The position numbers and the translations under genes were made by a program. A stretch of 64,000 nt of DNA from SIG701 sp045544955 (lineage in GTDB: Bacteria > Bacillota > Clostridia > Oscillospirales > CAG-272). Numbering within the stretch: the first letter of the stretch is position 1; each line of letters opens with the position of its first letter. The notes under the pieces are model-generated. The model saw only the letters and a list, made by a program, of their open reading frames with translations, did no database searches and had not been told where the DNA came from. The stretch covers positions 14,974 to 78,973 of the forward strand of contig JAZPZY010000072.1 in the NCBI GenBank assembly GCA_045544955.1. Reading direction: 5' to 3'. Of this stretch, positions 25,124-33,985 are shown piece after piece.

Positions 25124-25768
25124 ATGAAACAAACAGCCGACAAAAACAGAAACCGCCGGCGGATGGGGATCGCCGTCTGTATCGTACTGCTGCTGGGGGC
25201 GGTCAGTGCCGCCCTGCTCAGCCATCCGGAATGGTTCGTTTATAAAGGGAAAGACGATGCCCCCGCCACCATGTATTCCGACACGGTGCGTAGCTTTTCC
25301 TTCTACGAGCCGGATTACGATTTGAACGTGGAAGAGGACGAGTACTATATGGGGCTGGACCGCTACATCCACATCCAGCGGGGCGGCGAAAACATCGCCG
25401 TTACCGACGGTGACTTTGCCGCATGGGGAGCCCCCATTGAGTTTTTCCACCGCTATTTTACCGCCGCCATTTACGCGGACGTGGAAACGTATAATTCCCT
25501 GTTCACGGAAAAATATTATCTTACAGCAAACCCGTACGAATTTTTTGCCCCTCAGCGGATCTTTGGTATTACGGTAGAGCAGCTCAGTGCAGAGAACACG
25601 GCCGCCGGCACGAAGTACGTCTACAACGTAACGTACGCCATCCATAAAAACGACGGCACCTTCCGCAACGATATTGACAGCGACGCCTTCAAAACGCTGA
25701 TCTTCACCCTGGTTCCCGACGGCGACACCCTGAAGATTGACGCCATTGATTACTACCGGCAGAAATAA
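25124..25768 (+). CDS. Hypothetical membrane-anchored protein
   Basis: A 214-residue protein with an N-terminal basic stretch and one membrane helix (residues about 14-33, MGIAVCIVLLLGAVSAALLS), then an outward domain rich in Tyr, Asp and Glu with no family I recognise. It could be anchored or carried by a signal peptide that is not cleaved. It sits 12 bases after the isomerase and is probably cotranscribed; a hairpin with a T run follows at 25800. Confidence 0.6.
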   Translation: MKQTADKNRNRRRMGIAVCIVLLLGAVSAALLSHPEWFVYKGKDDAPATMYSDTVRSFSFYEPDYDLNVEEDEYYMGLDRYIHIQRGGENIAVTDGDFAAWGAPIEFFHRYFTAAIYADVETYNSLFTEKYYLTANPYEFFAPQRIFGITVEQLSAENTAAGTKYVYNVTYAIHKNDGTFRNDIDSDAFKTLIFTLVPDGDTLKIDAIDYYRQK

Positions 25769-25799
25769 CGCCCCGCTCACAGGTACAAATGCATAAAAC

Positions 25800-25848
25800 G
25801 CCTCCCCTTTGCACATACTGCACTGTATACTGCAAGGGAGGCTTTTTT
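25800..25848 (+). terminator. Terminator whose 3' arm doubles as a ribosome site
   Basis: GCCTCCC and GGGAGGC arms (with internal TGCA pairing and small bulges) are followed by TTTTTT. The GGGAGG in the 3' arm is also positioned seven bases upstream of the ATG at 25849. Confidence 0.75.
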
Positions 25849-26295
25849 ATGCAAATCGCCATGCTGGATCTGATGCCGCTGCTCTGGGGGCTCTGTCTCG
25901 TGCTCTCGGCTGTTCTGTTTTTCTACCGGGATTACGCTGCCCCGGCCCGCACGGTCCCCGCCGCCGCCTTTGCCCTGCTCCTTTATTTTTGGGGAAAGCC
26001 GCCCCGGATGCAGGTGCTTGTGTTTGCGGTGCTTTACGCCCTGTGTGCCGCCGTGTACGCCGTTCTGCTCCGATTTTCCGCCTCCGAAAAAAAACTGAAA
26101 AAATTTCGCAAAAAACTCTTGACACGGCACACGACCGGTGGTATAATCGTTACCAACAACCGAATAACAGGCTGTGACGAAGACGGCAGAAAAGAGTTCC
26201 CCACAGAGAGTCGGTGGCTGGTGAAAACCGACGGTTCGATTTTCAAACGCTTATCCCTTCCGAGCCGGAAGCCCGAACGCAAAAAAAGCAAGTAG
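25849..26295 (+). CDS. Small hydrophobic protein whose 3' part overlaps a T-box leader
   Basis: 148 codons from an ATG preceded by GGGAGG. Residues about 1-70 hold two to three hydrophobic segments (MLDLMPLLWGLCLVLSAVLF, AFALLLYFWGK, LVFAVLYALCAAVYAVLL). The basic stretch EKKLKKFRKKLL follows. From residue about 91 the frame runs through the promoter and stem I of the downstream T-box, so the last third is probably not selected as protein. It may be a real two-helix membrane peptide whose natural stop was lost, or chance. No family recognised. Confidence 0.4.
   Translation: MQIAMLDLMPLLWGLCLVLSAVLFFYRDYAAPARTVPAAAFALLLYFWGKPPRMQVLVFAVLYALCAAVYAVLLRFSASEKKLKKFRKKLLTRHTTGGIIVTNNRITGCDEDGRKEFPTESRWLVKTDGSIFKRLSLPSRKPERKKSK
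26119..26147 (+). promoter_or_regulatory. Promoter of the first T-box operon
   Basis: TTGACA and TATAAT with a 17-base spacer, inside the 3' part of the small hydrophobic reading frame. Confidence 0.85.
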
Positions 26296-26436
26296 ACGCT
26301 TCCCGTGTATGCTGCGTCAGTGCATAGGACTTGTTTGAGTCCGAGAGTGGCACCGTTTCCGGTGCAATTTGAGTGGTACCGCGGATTTTGTTTTTACAAT
26401 CCGTCTCAAAGGCAACTTTGAGACGGATTTTTTATT
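26154..26436 (+). promoter_or_regulatory. T-box leader 1 (probable specifier ATC, isoleucine)
   Basis: A full T-box: a stem I with the K-turn-like GTGACGAAG/CTTCCGAGCC, the AGAGAG bulge at 26205-26210 and an apical GGTGGCTGGTG loop; a stem III hairpin GGACT/AGTCC; the T-box TGGTACCGCGG at 26374-26384; and a terminator AATCCGTCTCAAAG/CTTTGAGACGGATT plus T run (26398-26436). The triplet at the specifier position, one base before the CTTC of the lower stem, is ATC at 26253-26255. The TGGT bulge fits a tRNA with discriminator A, as in tRNA-Ile. It should permit transcription when the tRNA is uncharged. T-box identity is near certain; the codon is my model. Confidence 0.9.
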
Positions 26437-26471
26437 TTCCGATTTACATATCGGTTTTACAGGAGGCTGTT

Positions 26472-28739
26472 ATGCAGGCATCTACCATGAACAAACTTAC
26501 TGAAATCGGCACACGTATCCGGGAGATGCGTGAGATCGCAGGCTATTCCGTTGACGAAATGGCACAAAAAGCGGAAGTTTCCCTTGCGGAGTATCTCCGA
26601 TACGAAGCGGGAGAGACGGATTTCCCCTTTACGTTTTTGCATAAATGTGCACAGATCTTTGATCTGGAGATCACCGATATTCTGGAAGGACGTTCGGCGA
26701 ATCTTTCTTCCTACACCGTAACCCGCAAGGGCCAGGGTGCACGGACCGCCAAGGAAGACGGCATCGAGATCGCCGACCTTGCCCCTATGTTCCGGGACAA
26801 GCTGGCAGAGCCCTACTGGGTACGGTACGAGTATGCGGAAAACCTCCAGAATGCCCCGATCCACTGTGTAAAGCACGCCGGTCAGGAATTTGACCTGGTG
26901 CTCAGCGGTAAGCTGAAGATCCAGGTTGGCTCCCACACGGAGGTTCTGGAAGAGGGCGACAGCATCTTCTACAACTCCTCCACGCCCCACGGTATGATCG
27001 CAGTTGGCGGCGAGGATTGCGTATTCCTGGCCATGGTCATGAGCGGTGAAGCCAGCACCGACAACGTGATCCATCCCGGCTACATCTCCGCACCCAAGGC
27101 GGAGAAGCTGGTAATCGAGGATTTCATCAAAACCACGGAAGATGAAAACGGTCTTCTCAAAAAGATCGATTTTGTAAACGAAGACAAATTCAATTTCGCC
27201 TTTGACGTGGTGGACGCACTGGGCAGACAGAAGCCGGACGCTCTTGCCATGATCCATCTGGACAAGAACAAAACGGAACGCCGCTTCACATTTGCCGACA
27301 TCAAGCGTGCCTCCTCCCAGTGTGCCAACTACTTTACTTCTCTGGGCATCAAACGGGGCGACCGTGTTATGGTGGTACTGAAACGGCACTATCAGTTCTG
27401 GTTTGCTATTCTGGGACTGCACAAGCTGGGTGCCATCGCAATCCCGGCCACCAATCAGCTCCATGAGCACGACTTCACCTACCGATTTGACGCTGCCGGC
27501 GTTTCCGCTATTCTCTGCACCGCAGACGGAGATACGGCTGCGGAAGTAGACAAGGCGGCTCTTCAGTGCCCCTCCGTTACCACAAAGATCCTGGTAGGCG
27601 GAAAACGGGAAGGCTGGCACGATTTTGACGCCGAGTACAATCTCTTCTCCGGCAAATTCGAACGCACGGAGAACGCGCCGGCAGGCGACGATTCCATGCT
27701 GATGTTCTTCACCTCCGGCACTACCGGCTATCCGAAGATCGCCGAGCATTCCTACAAATATCCTCTCGGGCACTACATCACCGCACGCTACTGGCACAAC
27801 ATCCATCCGGGCGGACTGCATCTGACCATCTCCGATACGGGCTGGGGCAAAGCACTCTGGGGCAAACTGTACGGCCAGTGGATGTGCGAGGCCGGTGTAT
27901 TCACCTACGACTTTGACCGTTTCAACGCCGCAGAAATCCTGCCTCTGTTCAAGCAGTACAACATCACCACCTTCTGCGCACCGCCCACCATGTACCGTAT
28001 GCTGATCAAGGAGGATATCTCCAAGTACGATCTCTCCTCCATCCGCTACGCCACCACTGCCGGCGAGGCCTTGAACCCCGAAGTGTTCAAGCAGTTCCAG
28101 CAGCAGACCGGTCTTTGCATCATGGAAGGATTCGGTCAGACGGAAACTACCCTGTCCATCGCCAACCTGGTGGGTGATACCTCCAAGATCGGCTCCATGG
28201 GCAAGCCCACGCCCCTTTACGATATCGATCTGGTGGATGCGGACGGCAATCCCGTACCGGACGGTGAAAACGGCGAGATCGTCATCCGTACGAGCGGTGA
28301 CAAGCTGCCTGTTGGTCTGTTCAAGGGATATTACAGAGAGCCGGAAAAGACCGCCGAGGTATGGCACGACGGACTGTATCACACCCGGGATCTGGCGTGG
28401 CGTGATGAGGACGGCTTCCTCTGGTACGTGGGCCGTGCAGACGACGTGATCAAATCCTCCGGCTACCGCATCGGGCCCTTTGAGATCGAATCGGTCATCA
28501 TGGAGCTGCCCTACGTTCTGGAATGCGGTGTTTCCGCCGCACCGGATGAGGTCCGGGGACAGGTGGTCAAAGCCAGCATCGTGCTTACCAAGGGCACCGT
28601 TCCCACGGAAGAACTGAAAAAAGAAATCCAGGACTACGTAAAGAAGCAGACCGCCCCGTACAAATACCCCCGCATCGTCGTCTTCCGCGACGAGCTTCCC
28701 AAAACCATCAGCGGCAAAATCCAGCGTAACAAGCTGTAA
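26472..28739 (+). CDS. XRE-cupin-acyl-CoA synthetase fusion, paralogue 1
   Basis: A 755-residue three-part protein. Residues about 5-65 are an XRE helix-turn-helix (IREMREIAGYSVDEMAQKAE). Residues about 110-195 are a cupin (GQEFDLVLSGKLKIQVG, EEGDSIFYNSSTPHGMIA). Residues about 230-755 are an AMP-forming acyl-CoA synthetase: A3 FFTSGTTGYPK at about 410, A5 EGFGQTETT at about 552, A8 GRADDVIKSSGYRIGPFE at about 654 and A10 PKTISGKIQRNK with the catalytic lysine. It should activate a carboxylic acid with ATP and CoA. Context (oxidoreductase, aminotransferase, T-box) suggests a branched-chain acid. AGGAGG lies five bases before the ATG. Confidence 0.92.
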   Translation: MQASTMNKLTEIGTRIREMREIAGYSVDEMAQKAEVSLAEYLRYEAGETDFPFTFLHKCAQIFDLEITDILEGRSANLSSYTVTRKGQGARTAKEDGIEIADLAPMFRDKLAEPYWVRYEYAENLQNAPIHCVKHAGQEFDLVLSGKLKIQVGSHTEVLEEGDSIFYNSSTPHGMIAVGGEDCVFLAMVMSGEASTDNVIHPGYISAPKAEKLVIEDFIKTTEDENGLLKKIDFVNEDKFNFAFDVVDALGRQKPDALAMIHLDKNKTERRFTFADIKRASSQCANYFTSLGIKRGDRVMVVLKRHYQFWFAILGLHKLGAIAIPATNQLHEHDFTYRFDAAGVSAILCTADGDTAAEVDKAALQCPSVTTKILVGGKREGWHDFDAEYNLFSGKFERTENAPAGDDSMLMFFTSGTTGYPKIAEHSYKYPLGHYITARYWHNIHPGGLHLTISDTGWGKALWGKLYGQWMCEAGVFTYDFDRFNAAEILPLFKQYNITTFCAPPTMYRMLIKEDISKYDLSSIRYATTAGEALNPEVFKQFQQQTGLCIMEGFGQTETTLSIANLVGDTSKIGSMGKPTPLYDIDLVDADGNPVPDGENGEIVIRTSGDKLPVGLFKGYYREPEKTAEVWHDGLYHTRDLAWRDEDGFLWYVGRADDVIKSSGYRIGPFEIESVIMELPYVLECGVSAAPDEVRGQVVKASIVLTKGTVPTEELKKEIQDYVKKQTAPYKYPRIVVFRDELPKTISGKIQRNKL

Positions 28740-28752
28740 TATATTCCGTAAA

Positions 28753-28787
28753 AGAAGGGGGGAGGATGCGCTCTCCCCTTCTCCGTT
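28753..28787 (+). terminator. Terminator after synthetase 1
   Basis: AGAAGGGG and CCCCTTCT arms with inner GAG/CTC pairing, followed by a weak T tract. Confidence 0.75.
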
Positions 28788-28883
28788 TTCACGACTTGAT
28801 TCCATACCGTTACGAATTTGTGAATTTTCTGAAAAATCCCGCAAAATCCATTGACTTTTACCTTAGGTCATAAGCTAAAATTC

Positions 28884-28912
28884 TTGTATCACAGGCAGCC
28901 GTGTGCTATACT
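28884..28912 (+). promoter_or_regulatory. Promoter of the ABC exporter pair
   Basis: TTGTAT and TATACT with a 17-base spacer. Transcription would start near 28920, which rules out the ATG at 28922 as a start with a ribosome site. Confidence 0.6.
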
Positions 28913-28939
28913 GTTATATAGATGGAAGAGGTGATCCGG

Positions 28940-30553
28940 GTGAAGGTTTCTCTGTGGTACGTTCTGCGGGAATTCCGCAGCCGTCCGAAACGGTTTCTGT
29001 CTCTTGTGGCGGTCAGTGCCGCCATCCTTTCCGTAATGATTCTGGTGGTCTTATGGGAAGAGGCCGCATGGCGTGCCGACGTTATGCCGGCACGGGAGGA
29101 AAACTATCATTTCTCCTTTTACAACCTGACGGAGGCGGACAAAACCTTTATAAAACGGCAGGCGTGGGTGAAAGAGACCTACGATCTGTACCGCAGTGCG
29201 GAGGATCCCGCCTACGCCAATACGTTCCGCGTGCGTGTCCGGGAGGAATACTGGAGCAACGCCATTGGCTGTGCCCGGGAGATCCTTATTTCCCGGAATC
29301 TTCTGAACCGCGCTCCTTACAAGGAGATCTACGGCACCGAATACAAGAGTCAGTATAAAAAGCTCTTTGACAGATGGTACGGCATGACGGTAAAAAACGG
29401 CGTCCGCATTGAAGACGCCGCCGCTCTGAATGCCCGCAATTTCGTTCTCATCCAATACGTGCAGAACACTGGCTATACCATGCGGACGCAGAACGGATAC
29501 ATCATGCAGCCGGGATTTCTCTCCTTTCTCTTCGTATTGGCGCTGTTTCTGGGCTCGGCCATTCTGATTCTGGCACTGGAGATGTACCGTTCCAACTTCA
29601 GAGAATACGGCAGTCTCAGGGCGTTGGGGCTAAGAAAAGAGCAGATCTTCTTTATCAATCTGTGGGAAAGCCTCTTTATCAACGCCGCGGCGATTCCCGT
29701 CGCCGGTCTCGGCACCTACGGAGCGGTACGGCTGTACTATTTGCTTACAGATGAATACACCGCCCAGGCAAACGACGTGTATTTCACCATCACAAACTAT
29801 GTTCCTATGCCCGTTCTGGCACTGCTTGCCCTGTACCTGCTCGCAACGGCACTGGGCAGCACGGCCCTCTGCTGCTTTATGTATCGCAAAAGCAGCATTA
29901 TGTCTCTTCTTCGCGGGGAGAATACGTTCAAAATCCCCTTCGTGGCAAAGACCTCTCCTCAATTTGAGACAGCCCGGGACATCCGTGTATACGGCCGTCT
30001 GTACGGCGTACGTGCCCGGGCAACCCTTACACGATTCACGCTGATCGTGGCCATCATGCTGCCGCTGCCTACCTCCTATCTCATGCAGGGCGTGGGTATG
30101 CTCACCATGCTGGATACCCCCTCTCATATCGTAGAGGCGATCTATTCCGCCTTTCAAATTGCGGCCGTACTGATCACCACCCTTTCTGTAACCTACTCCG
30201 CCTCCCGGATGCTGGCACAATCCCGTGCCGGGGAGCTGGCGGTTATCCGTGCACTGGGCGGCAGCCGCCGCCATATCCGCCTTGTGACCTATCCCACGGC
30301 CGCCGCACAGGCAGGCGTGATCCTGCTTCTCTCCCTGTTCGTGAACGCCTTCATCAGCAAGATCTTCTCCACCGGCAACTACATCGGCTCCACGGAAGGG
30401 GCCCGTGCCATCAGCGAGCTTGTGAGCGTTGTCATCGTTTACGCGGTGAGCACTGCCTTTTTCGTGATTCCCTCCGCCTTCAGCGGACTGCTCACGTTTT
30501 TGTTCGGATTTTTCCGGCGTCCGATCATTACATCCATACGGGAAACGGAATAA
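28940..30553 (+). CDS. ABC transporter permease, FtsX-like
   Basis: A 537-residue permease with an N-terminal helix (residues about 20-40), a roughly 150-residue outside domain and three helices, then a second FtsX-type block with three more helices near the C-terminus (RMLAQSRAGELAVIRALGGSRRHI is the typical coupling segment). I choose GTG at 28940, five bases after GGAAGAGGTGAT, over the ATG at 28922 that would sit at the transcript 5' end. It pairs with the ATPase 27 bases downstream. MacB/FtsX-type pairs often export peptides or antibiotics or sense envelope stress; the substrate is unknown. Confidence 0.85.
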   Translation: MKVSLWYVLREFRSRPKRFLSLVAVSAAILSVMILVVLWEEAAWRADVMPAREENYHFSFYNLTEADKTFIKRQAWVKETYDLYRSAEDPAYANTFRVRVREEYWSNAIGCAREILISRNLLNRAPYKEIYGTEYKSQYKKLFDRWYGMTVKNGVRIEDAAALNARNFVLIQYVQNTGYTMRTQNGYIMQPGFLSFLFVLALFLGSAILILALEMYRSNFREYGSLRALGLRKEQIFFINLWESLFINAAAIPVAGLGTYGAVRLYYLLTDEYTAQANDVYFTITNYVPMPVLALLALYLLATALGSTALCCFMYRKSSIMSLLRGENTFKIPFVAKTSPQFETARDIRVYGRLYGVRARATLTRFTLIVAIMLPLPTSYLMQGVGMLTMLDTPSHIVEAIYSAFQIAAVLITTLSVTYSASRMLAQSRAGELAVIRALGGSRRHIRLVTYPTAAAQAGVILLLSLFVNAFISKIFSTGNYIGSTEGARAISELVSVVIVYAVSTAFFVIPSAFSGLLTFLFGFFRRPIITSIRETE

Positions 30554-30580
30554 CGGAACGAGAGAGAAAGGAGAACACGT

Positions 30581-31291
30581 ATGAGAAAAAGCAGAAGCAC
30601 CGAAAAGGTAGTAATTCCCGAGGAAAACGTACTGGTGTGCCGGGCACTCACCAAATCCTATTTTCAGGGCGATACTCATATCAAAGCGGTCAACGACTGC
30701 TATATGACCGTAAAGCGGGGCGAATTCGTCTCCATCATCGGCACGTCCGGCTCGGGTAAATCCACCCTGCTTCATATGCTGGCCGGTCTGGACGAGCCGA
30801 CCAGCGGCAAGGTATATCTGGCGGGCCGGGATCTTTTCGATATGCCGGACCGGGAGCTTTCCGATTACCGCAACCGGCGGATCGGTTTCATTTTTCAATC
30901 GTTCAATCTTCTGCCGGTGCTGACCGCCAAGGAAAACATTCTGCTGGTGCAGAAGATCGCCGGCGGTACCCATTATCCCGGCTATCTGGACACGCTGGCA
31001 CGTCTTCTCAAAATTGACGACCGCCTGCATCATCTGCCCGGCGAGCTGTCCGGCGGACAGCAGCAGCGCGTTGCCGTAGCCCGTGCACTGATCAACCGTC
31101 CGGACATCGTATTTGCGGACGAACCCACGGGAAATCTGGACGAAGAATCCGCCGGGGAGCTGATCCGTCTTCTGCTTGCAACCCGGGCAGAACTGGGGCA
31201 GACGCTGGTGATGGTCACTCACGACAAAAACATCGCCCGAATGGCAGACCGTGTCTACTCCATGCAAAACGGCATACTGAAAGAACTGTAA
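30581..31291 (+). CDS. ABC transporter ATP-binding protein, LolD/MacB type
   Basis: A 236-residue ATPase that drives the FtsX-like permease upstream. It shows Walker A IGTSGSGKSTLLHML, the Q-loop FQSFNLLPVLTAKEN, the signature LSGGQQQRVAVARAL, Walker B DIVFADEPTGNLD and the H-loop VTHDKN. An N-terminal 15-residue Arg/Lys/Glu-rich extension precedes the normal fold. AAAGGAG lies seven bases before the ATG. Confidence 0.93.
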   Translation: MRKSRSTEKVVIPEENVLVCRALTKSYFQGDTHIKAVNDCYMTVKRGEFVSIIGTSGSGKSTLLHMLAGLDEPTSGKVYLAGRDLFDMPDRELSDYRNRRIGFIFQSFNLLPVLTAKENILLVQKIAGGTHYPGYLDTLARLLKIDDRLHHLPGELSGGQQQRVAVARALINRPDIVFADEPTGNLDEESAGELIRLLLATRAELGQTLVMVTHDKNIARMADRVYSMQNGILKEL

Positions 31292-31345
31292 CCCTTTTTT
31301 TCTGTAAATACGACAAAAAATATGCGGTTAATTCACTGTAATCTC

Positions 31346-31374
31346 TTGACACAAACCGCGATATATGGTATAAT
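31346..31374 (+). promoter_or_regulatory. Promoter of the second T-box operon
   Basis: TTGACA and TATAAT with a 17-base spacer, the same layout as at 26119. Confidence 0.85.
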
Positions 31375-31380
31375 CCTTGG

Positions 31381-31656
31381 AGAAAGGCGATGACGAAGAG
31401 GATCGGTCGATTCGTCTGCACAGAGAAGTGGCGGTCGGTGCAAGCCACGGCAGATGTCCTCCGTATTTGTAGCTTCTGAGCCGGGAAGAAGAAAGCGTTT
31501 CGCAAGTAGAACTTCCACGTGATTGCCGCGTCAGTGCATAGGACTTGCTTGAGTCCAAGAGTGGTACCGTTTTTTACGGTGCAATTTGAGTGGTACCGCG
31601 GGTGAATTGATTTTTCGCTCGTCTCAAGGATTACATCTTGGGACGGGCTTTTTTCG
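31381..31656 (+). promoter_or_regulatory. T-box leader 2 (probable specifier GTA, valine)
   Basis: The same architecture as leader 1: GATGACGAAG/CTTCTGAGCC at the base of stem I, an ACAGAGAA bulge, an apical GTGGC/GCCAC stem with GGTCGGTG loop, stem III GGACT/AGTCC, the T-box TGGTACCGCGG at 31591-31601 and a terminator CGTCTCAAG/CTTGGGACG plus T run. Stem III and the antiterminator are almost identical to leader 1, while stem I differs. The aligned specifier triplet is GTA at 31469-31471, followed by G and the CTTC stem strand. The TGGT bulge fits a discriminator A. The leader fills the gap between the ABC ATPase and synthetase 2. Confidence 0.9.
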
Positions 31657-31677
31657 TCCCGGTAATGAGGAGATCAC

Positions 31678-33978
31678 ATGAAACAGGGAATCAAAGGACT
31701 GGACTACAAGATCCTGGAGATGGCGGGGCGTATCCGCGATCTGAGGGAAATTGAAGGACTCACTACTGCCGAAATGGCAAAAAAGACCGATATCTCCGAG
31801 GCGGAGTATATCGCCTGCGAAAACGGTCAGAGCGAATTCACCTTTGCCTTTATCTATCGCTGTGCACTGGCGTTCAACGTAGACGTTACCGATATTATCG
31901 AAGGTAAGAGCCCTACGCTGAAGACCTACACGCTCACCCGCAAAGGAGGCGGCCAGCAGATCGAGGAAGCCCACGGCATGGTGTACTACAACCTTGCCTC
32001 TTCCTTCAAAAACCGAATCGCCGAGCCTCTGTACGTACGTCTCGCATACGACGAAGAGGCAACCCACCGGGATATCGAAATGACCACCCACGAGGGACAG
32101 GAGTGCGATATCGTCCTGAGCGGCACGTTGAAAATCCAGATTGGCGGCCATAAGGAGATCCTCCACGCCGGCGACAGCATCTACTACGACTCCTCCATCC
32201 CCCACGGCATGATCGCCGCTGACGGGGAGGACTGTCTGTTCTACGCGATCGTTTTGAATCCATCCGGCGCGGAGATTGAGGAATTCTCCATCGCCGCCAA
32301 GGTACAGGCCGCAGAGCCGAAACGGGTGGACGAGCAGAGTGCCGAGCGTATTTACAACCGTTTCATCGACGTTGCGGAGGACGAAAACGGCACGCCCACG
32401 TCCATCACCTTCAAAAACACGGAAAACTTCAACTTTGCCTTCGATATCGTGGATGCACTGGGCAAAGCAAAGCCGGATAAGACTGCCATGTACTATCTCT
32501 CCGGCGATAAATCCTTTGAGCATCGCTTTACCTTCTCCGAAATGGCGAAGGAATCCGCCCGGTGCGCCAACTATTTCAAATCTTTGGGCATTAAGCGGGG
32601 CGACCGGGTACTGCTCATTCTGAAACGCCATTATCAGTTCTGGATGGCTATGCTGGGACTGAACAAGCTGGGTGCGGTTGCGATTCTCGGCTCCAATCAG
32701 CTTTTGGAGCACGATCTGGAGTACCGCTTCACCCTCTCCGGCGCCACCACGGTCATCTGCACCGCCGACGGCGACGTGGCCCACCAGGTAGATCTGGCGG
32801 CAGCCAAATGCCCCTCCGTTGTAAATAAGATTCTCGTGAACGGCACGCGGGACGGCTGGCGCTCCTTTGATGAAGAATACACTATGTATTCCAGCCATTA
32901 CGACCGGACGCCCGACGCCCCCGGCGGGGACGATCCCCTGCTTGCCTTCTTCACATCCGGCACTACCGGCTATCCGAAGATGGCGGTACATAACCACAAA
33001 TATCCCCTGGGACATTTCCACACGGCCAAATACTGGCACTGCGTGAATCCCGAGGGACTCCACTTCACCATTTCCGACACCGGCTGGGCAAAAGCCATGT
33101 GGGGCAAGCTGTACGGTCAGTGGCTCTGCGAGGGTGCTACCTTCGTATACGATTTCGACCGGTTCGACGCCGCACAGATCCTGCCCCTCTTTGAGCAGTA
33201 CGGCATCACCACCTACTGTGCACCGCCCACCATGTACCGCATGCTGATCAAGGAAGATCTGACCAAATACAACTACTCTACCCTGGAGCACGCCTCCACC
33301 GCCGGTGAAGCGCTGAACCCCGAGGTATTCAAGCAGTTTGAATCCGCCACGGGCCTTCGCATCATGGAGGGCTTTGGCCAGACGGAAACCACCTGTCTTC
33401 TCGGCAATCTGGCCGGCTCCGGCCACAAGGTGGGCTCCATGGGCAAGCCCTGCCCCATCTACGACGTTCATCTGCTTGACGCTGACGGCAACGACGTGGG
33501 CGACGGCGAAACGGGTGAGATCTGCATCCGCGTGGCAGACGGCGCTCCGTGCGGTCTGTTCACCGGATACTACAACGATCCCGACAAGACCGCCGAGGTA
33601 TGGCACGACGGCTACTATCACACCTGCGATCTGGCATGGCGTGACGAGGACGGCTTCTACTGGTACGTGAGCCGCATCGACGACGTTATCAAGTCCTCCG
33701 GCTACCGCATCGGGCCGTTTGAGATCGAATCGGTTATTATGGAGCTGCCCTACGTTCTGGAATGCGGCGTATCCGCCGAGCCGGATGAGGTCCGCGGTCA
33801 GGTAGTCAAGGCCAGCATCGTGCTCACCAAGGGCACGGAGGGCACGGACGAGCTGAAGAAGGAAATTCAGAACTACGTCAAAGCACACACCGCACCGTAC
33901 AAATATCCCCGTATCGTGGTATTCAAGGATGAACTGCCCAAGACCACCAGCGGCAAGATCATCCGTGCAAAACTGTAA
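31678..33978 (+). CDS. XRE-cupin-acyl-CoA synthetase fusion, paralogue 2
   Basis: A 766-residue paralogue of the protein at 26472, collinear and highly similar, most strongly in the C-terminal half. It has XRE (IRDLREIEGLTTAEMAKKTD), cupin (GQECDIVLSGTLKIQIGG, HAGDSIYYDSSIPHGMIA) and adenylate-forming motifs FFTSGTTGYPKMAV, EGFGQTETT, DDVIKSSGYRIGPFE and PKTTSGKIIRAK. It should also make an acyl-CoA, with a different acid preference. GAGGAG lies five bases before the ATG. The gene lies upstream of the ferredoxin oxidoreductase genes on the same strand. Confidence 0.92.
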   Translation: MKQGIKGLDYKILEMAGRIRDLREIEGLTTAEMAKKTDISEAEYIACENGQSEFTFAFIYRCALAFNVDVTDIIEGKSPTLKTYTLTRKGGGQQIEEAHGMVYYNLASSFKNRIAEPLYVRLAYDEEATHRDIEMTTHEGQECDIVLSGTLKIQIGGHKEILHAGDSIYYDSSIPHGMIAADGEDCLFYAIVLNPSGAEIEEFSIAAKVQAAEPKRVDEQSAERIYNRFIDVAEDENGTPTSITFKNTENFNFAFDIVDALGKAKPDKTAMYYLSGDKSFEHRFTFSEMAKESARCANYFKSLGIKRGDRVLLILKRHYQFWMAMLGLNKLGAVAILGSNQLLEHDLEYRFTLSGATTVICTADGDVAHQVDLAAAKCPSVVNKILVNGTRDGWRSFDEEYTMYSSHYDRTPDAPGGDDPLLAFFTSGTTGYPKMAVHNHKYPLGHFHTAKYWHCVNPEGLHFTISDTGWAKAMWGKLYGQWLCEGATFVYDFDRFDAAQILPLFEQYGITTYCAPPTMYRMLIKEDLTKYNYSTLEHASTAGEALNPEVFKQFESATGLRIMEGFGQTETTCLLGNLAGSGHKVGSMGKPCPIYDVHLLDADGNDVGDGETGEICIRVADGAPCGLFTGYYNDPDKTAEVWHDGYYHTCDLAWRDEDGFYWYVSRIDDVIKSSGYRIGPFEIESVIMELPYVLECGVSAEPDEVRGQVVKASIVLTKGTEGTDELKKEIQNYVKAHTAPYKYPRIVVFKDELPKTTSGKIIRAKL

Positions 33979-33985
33979 GGTTCTC

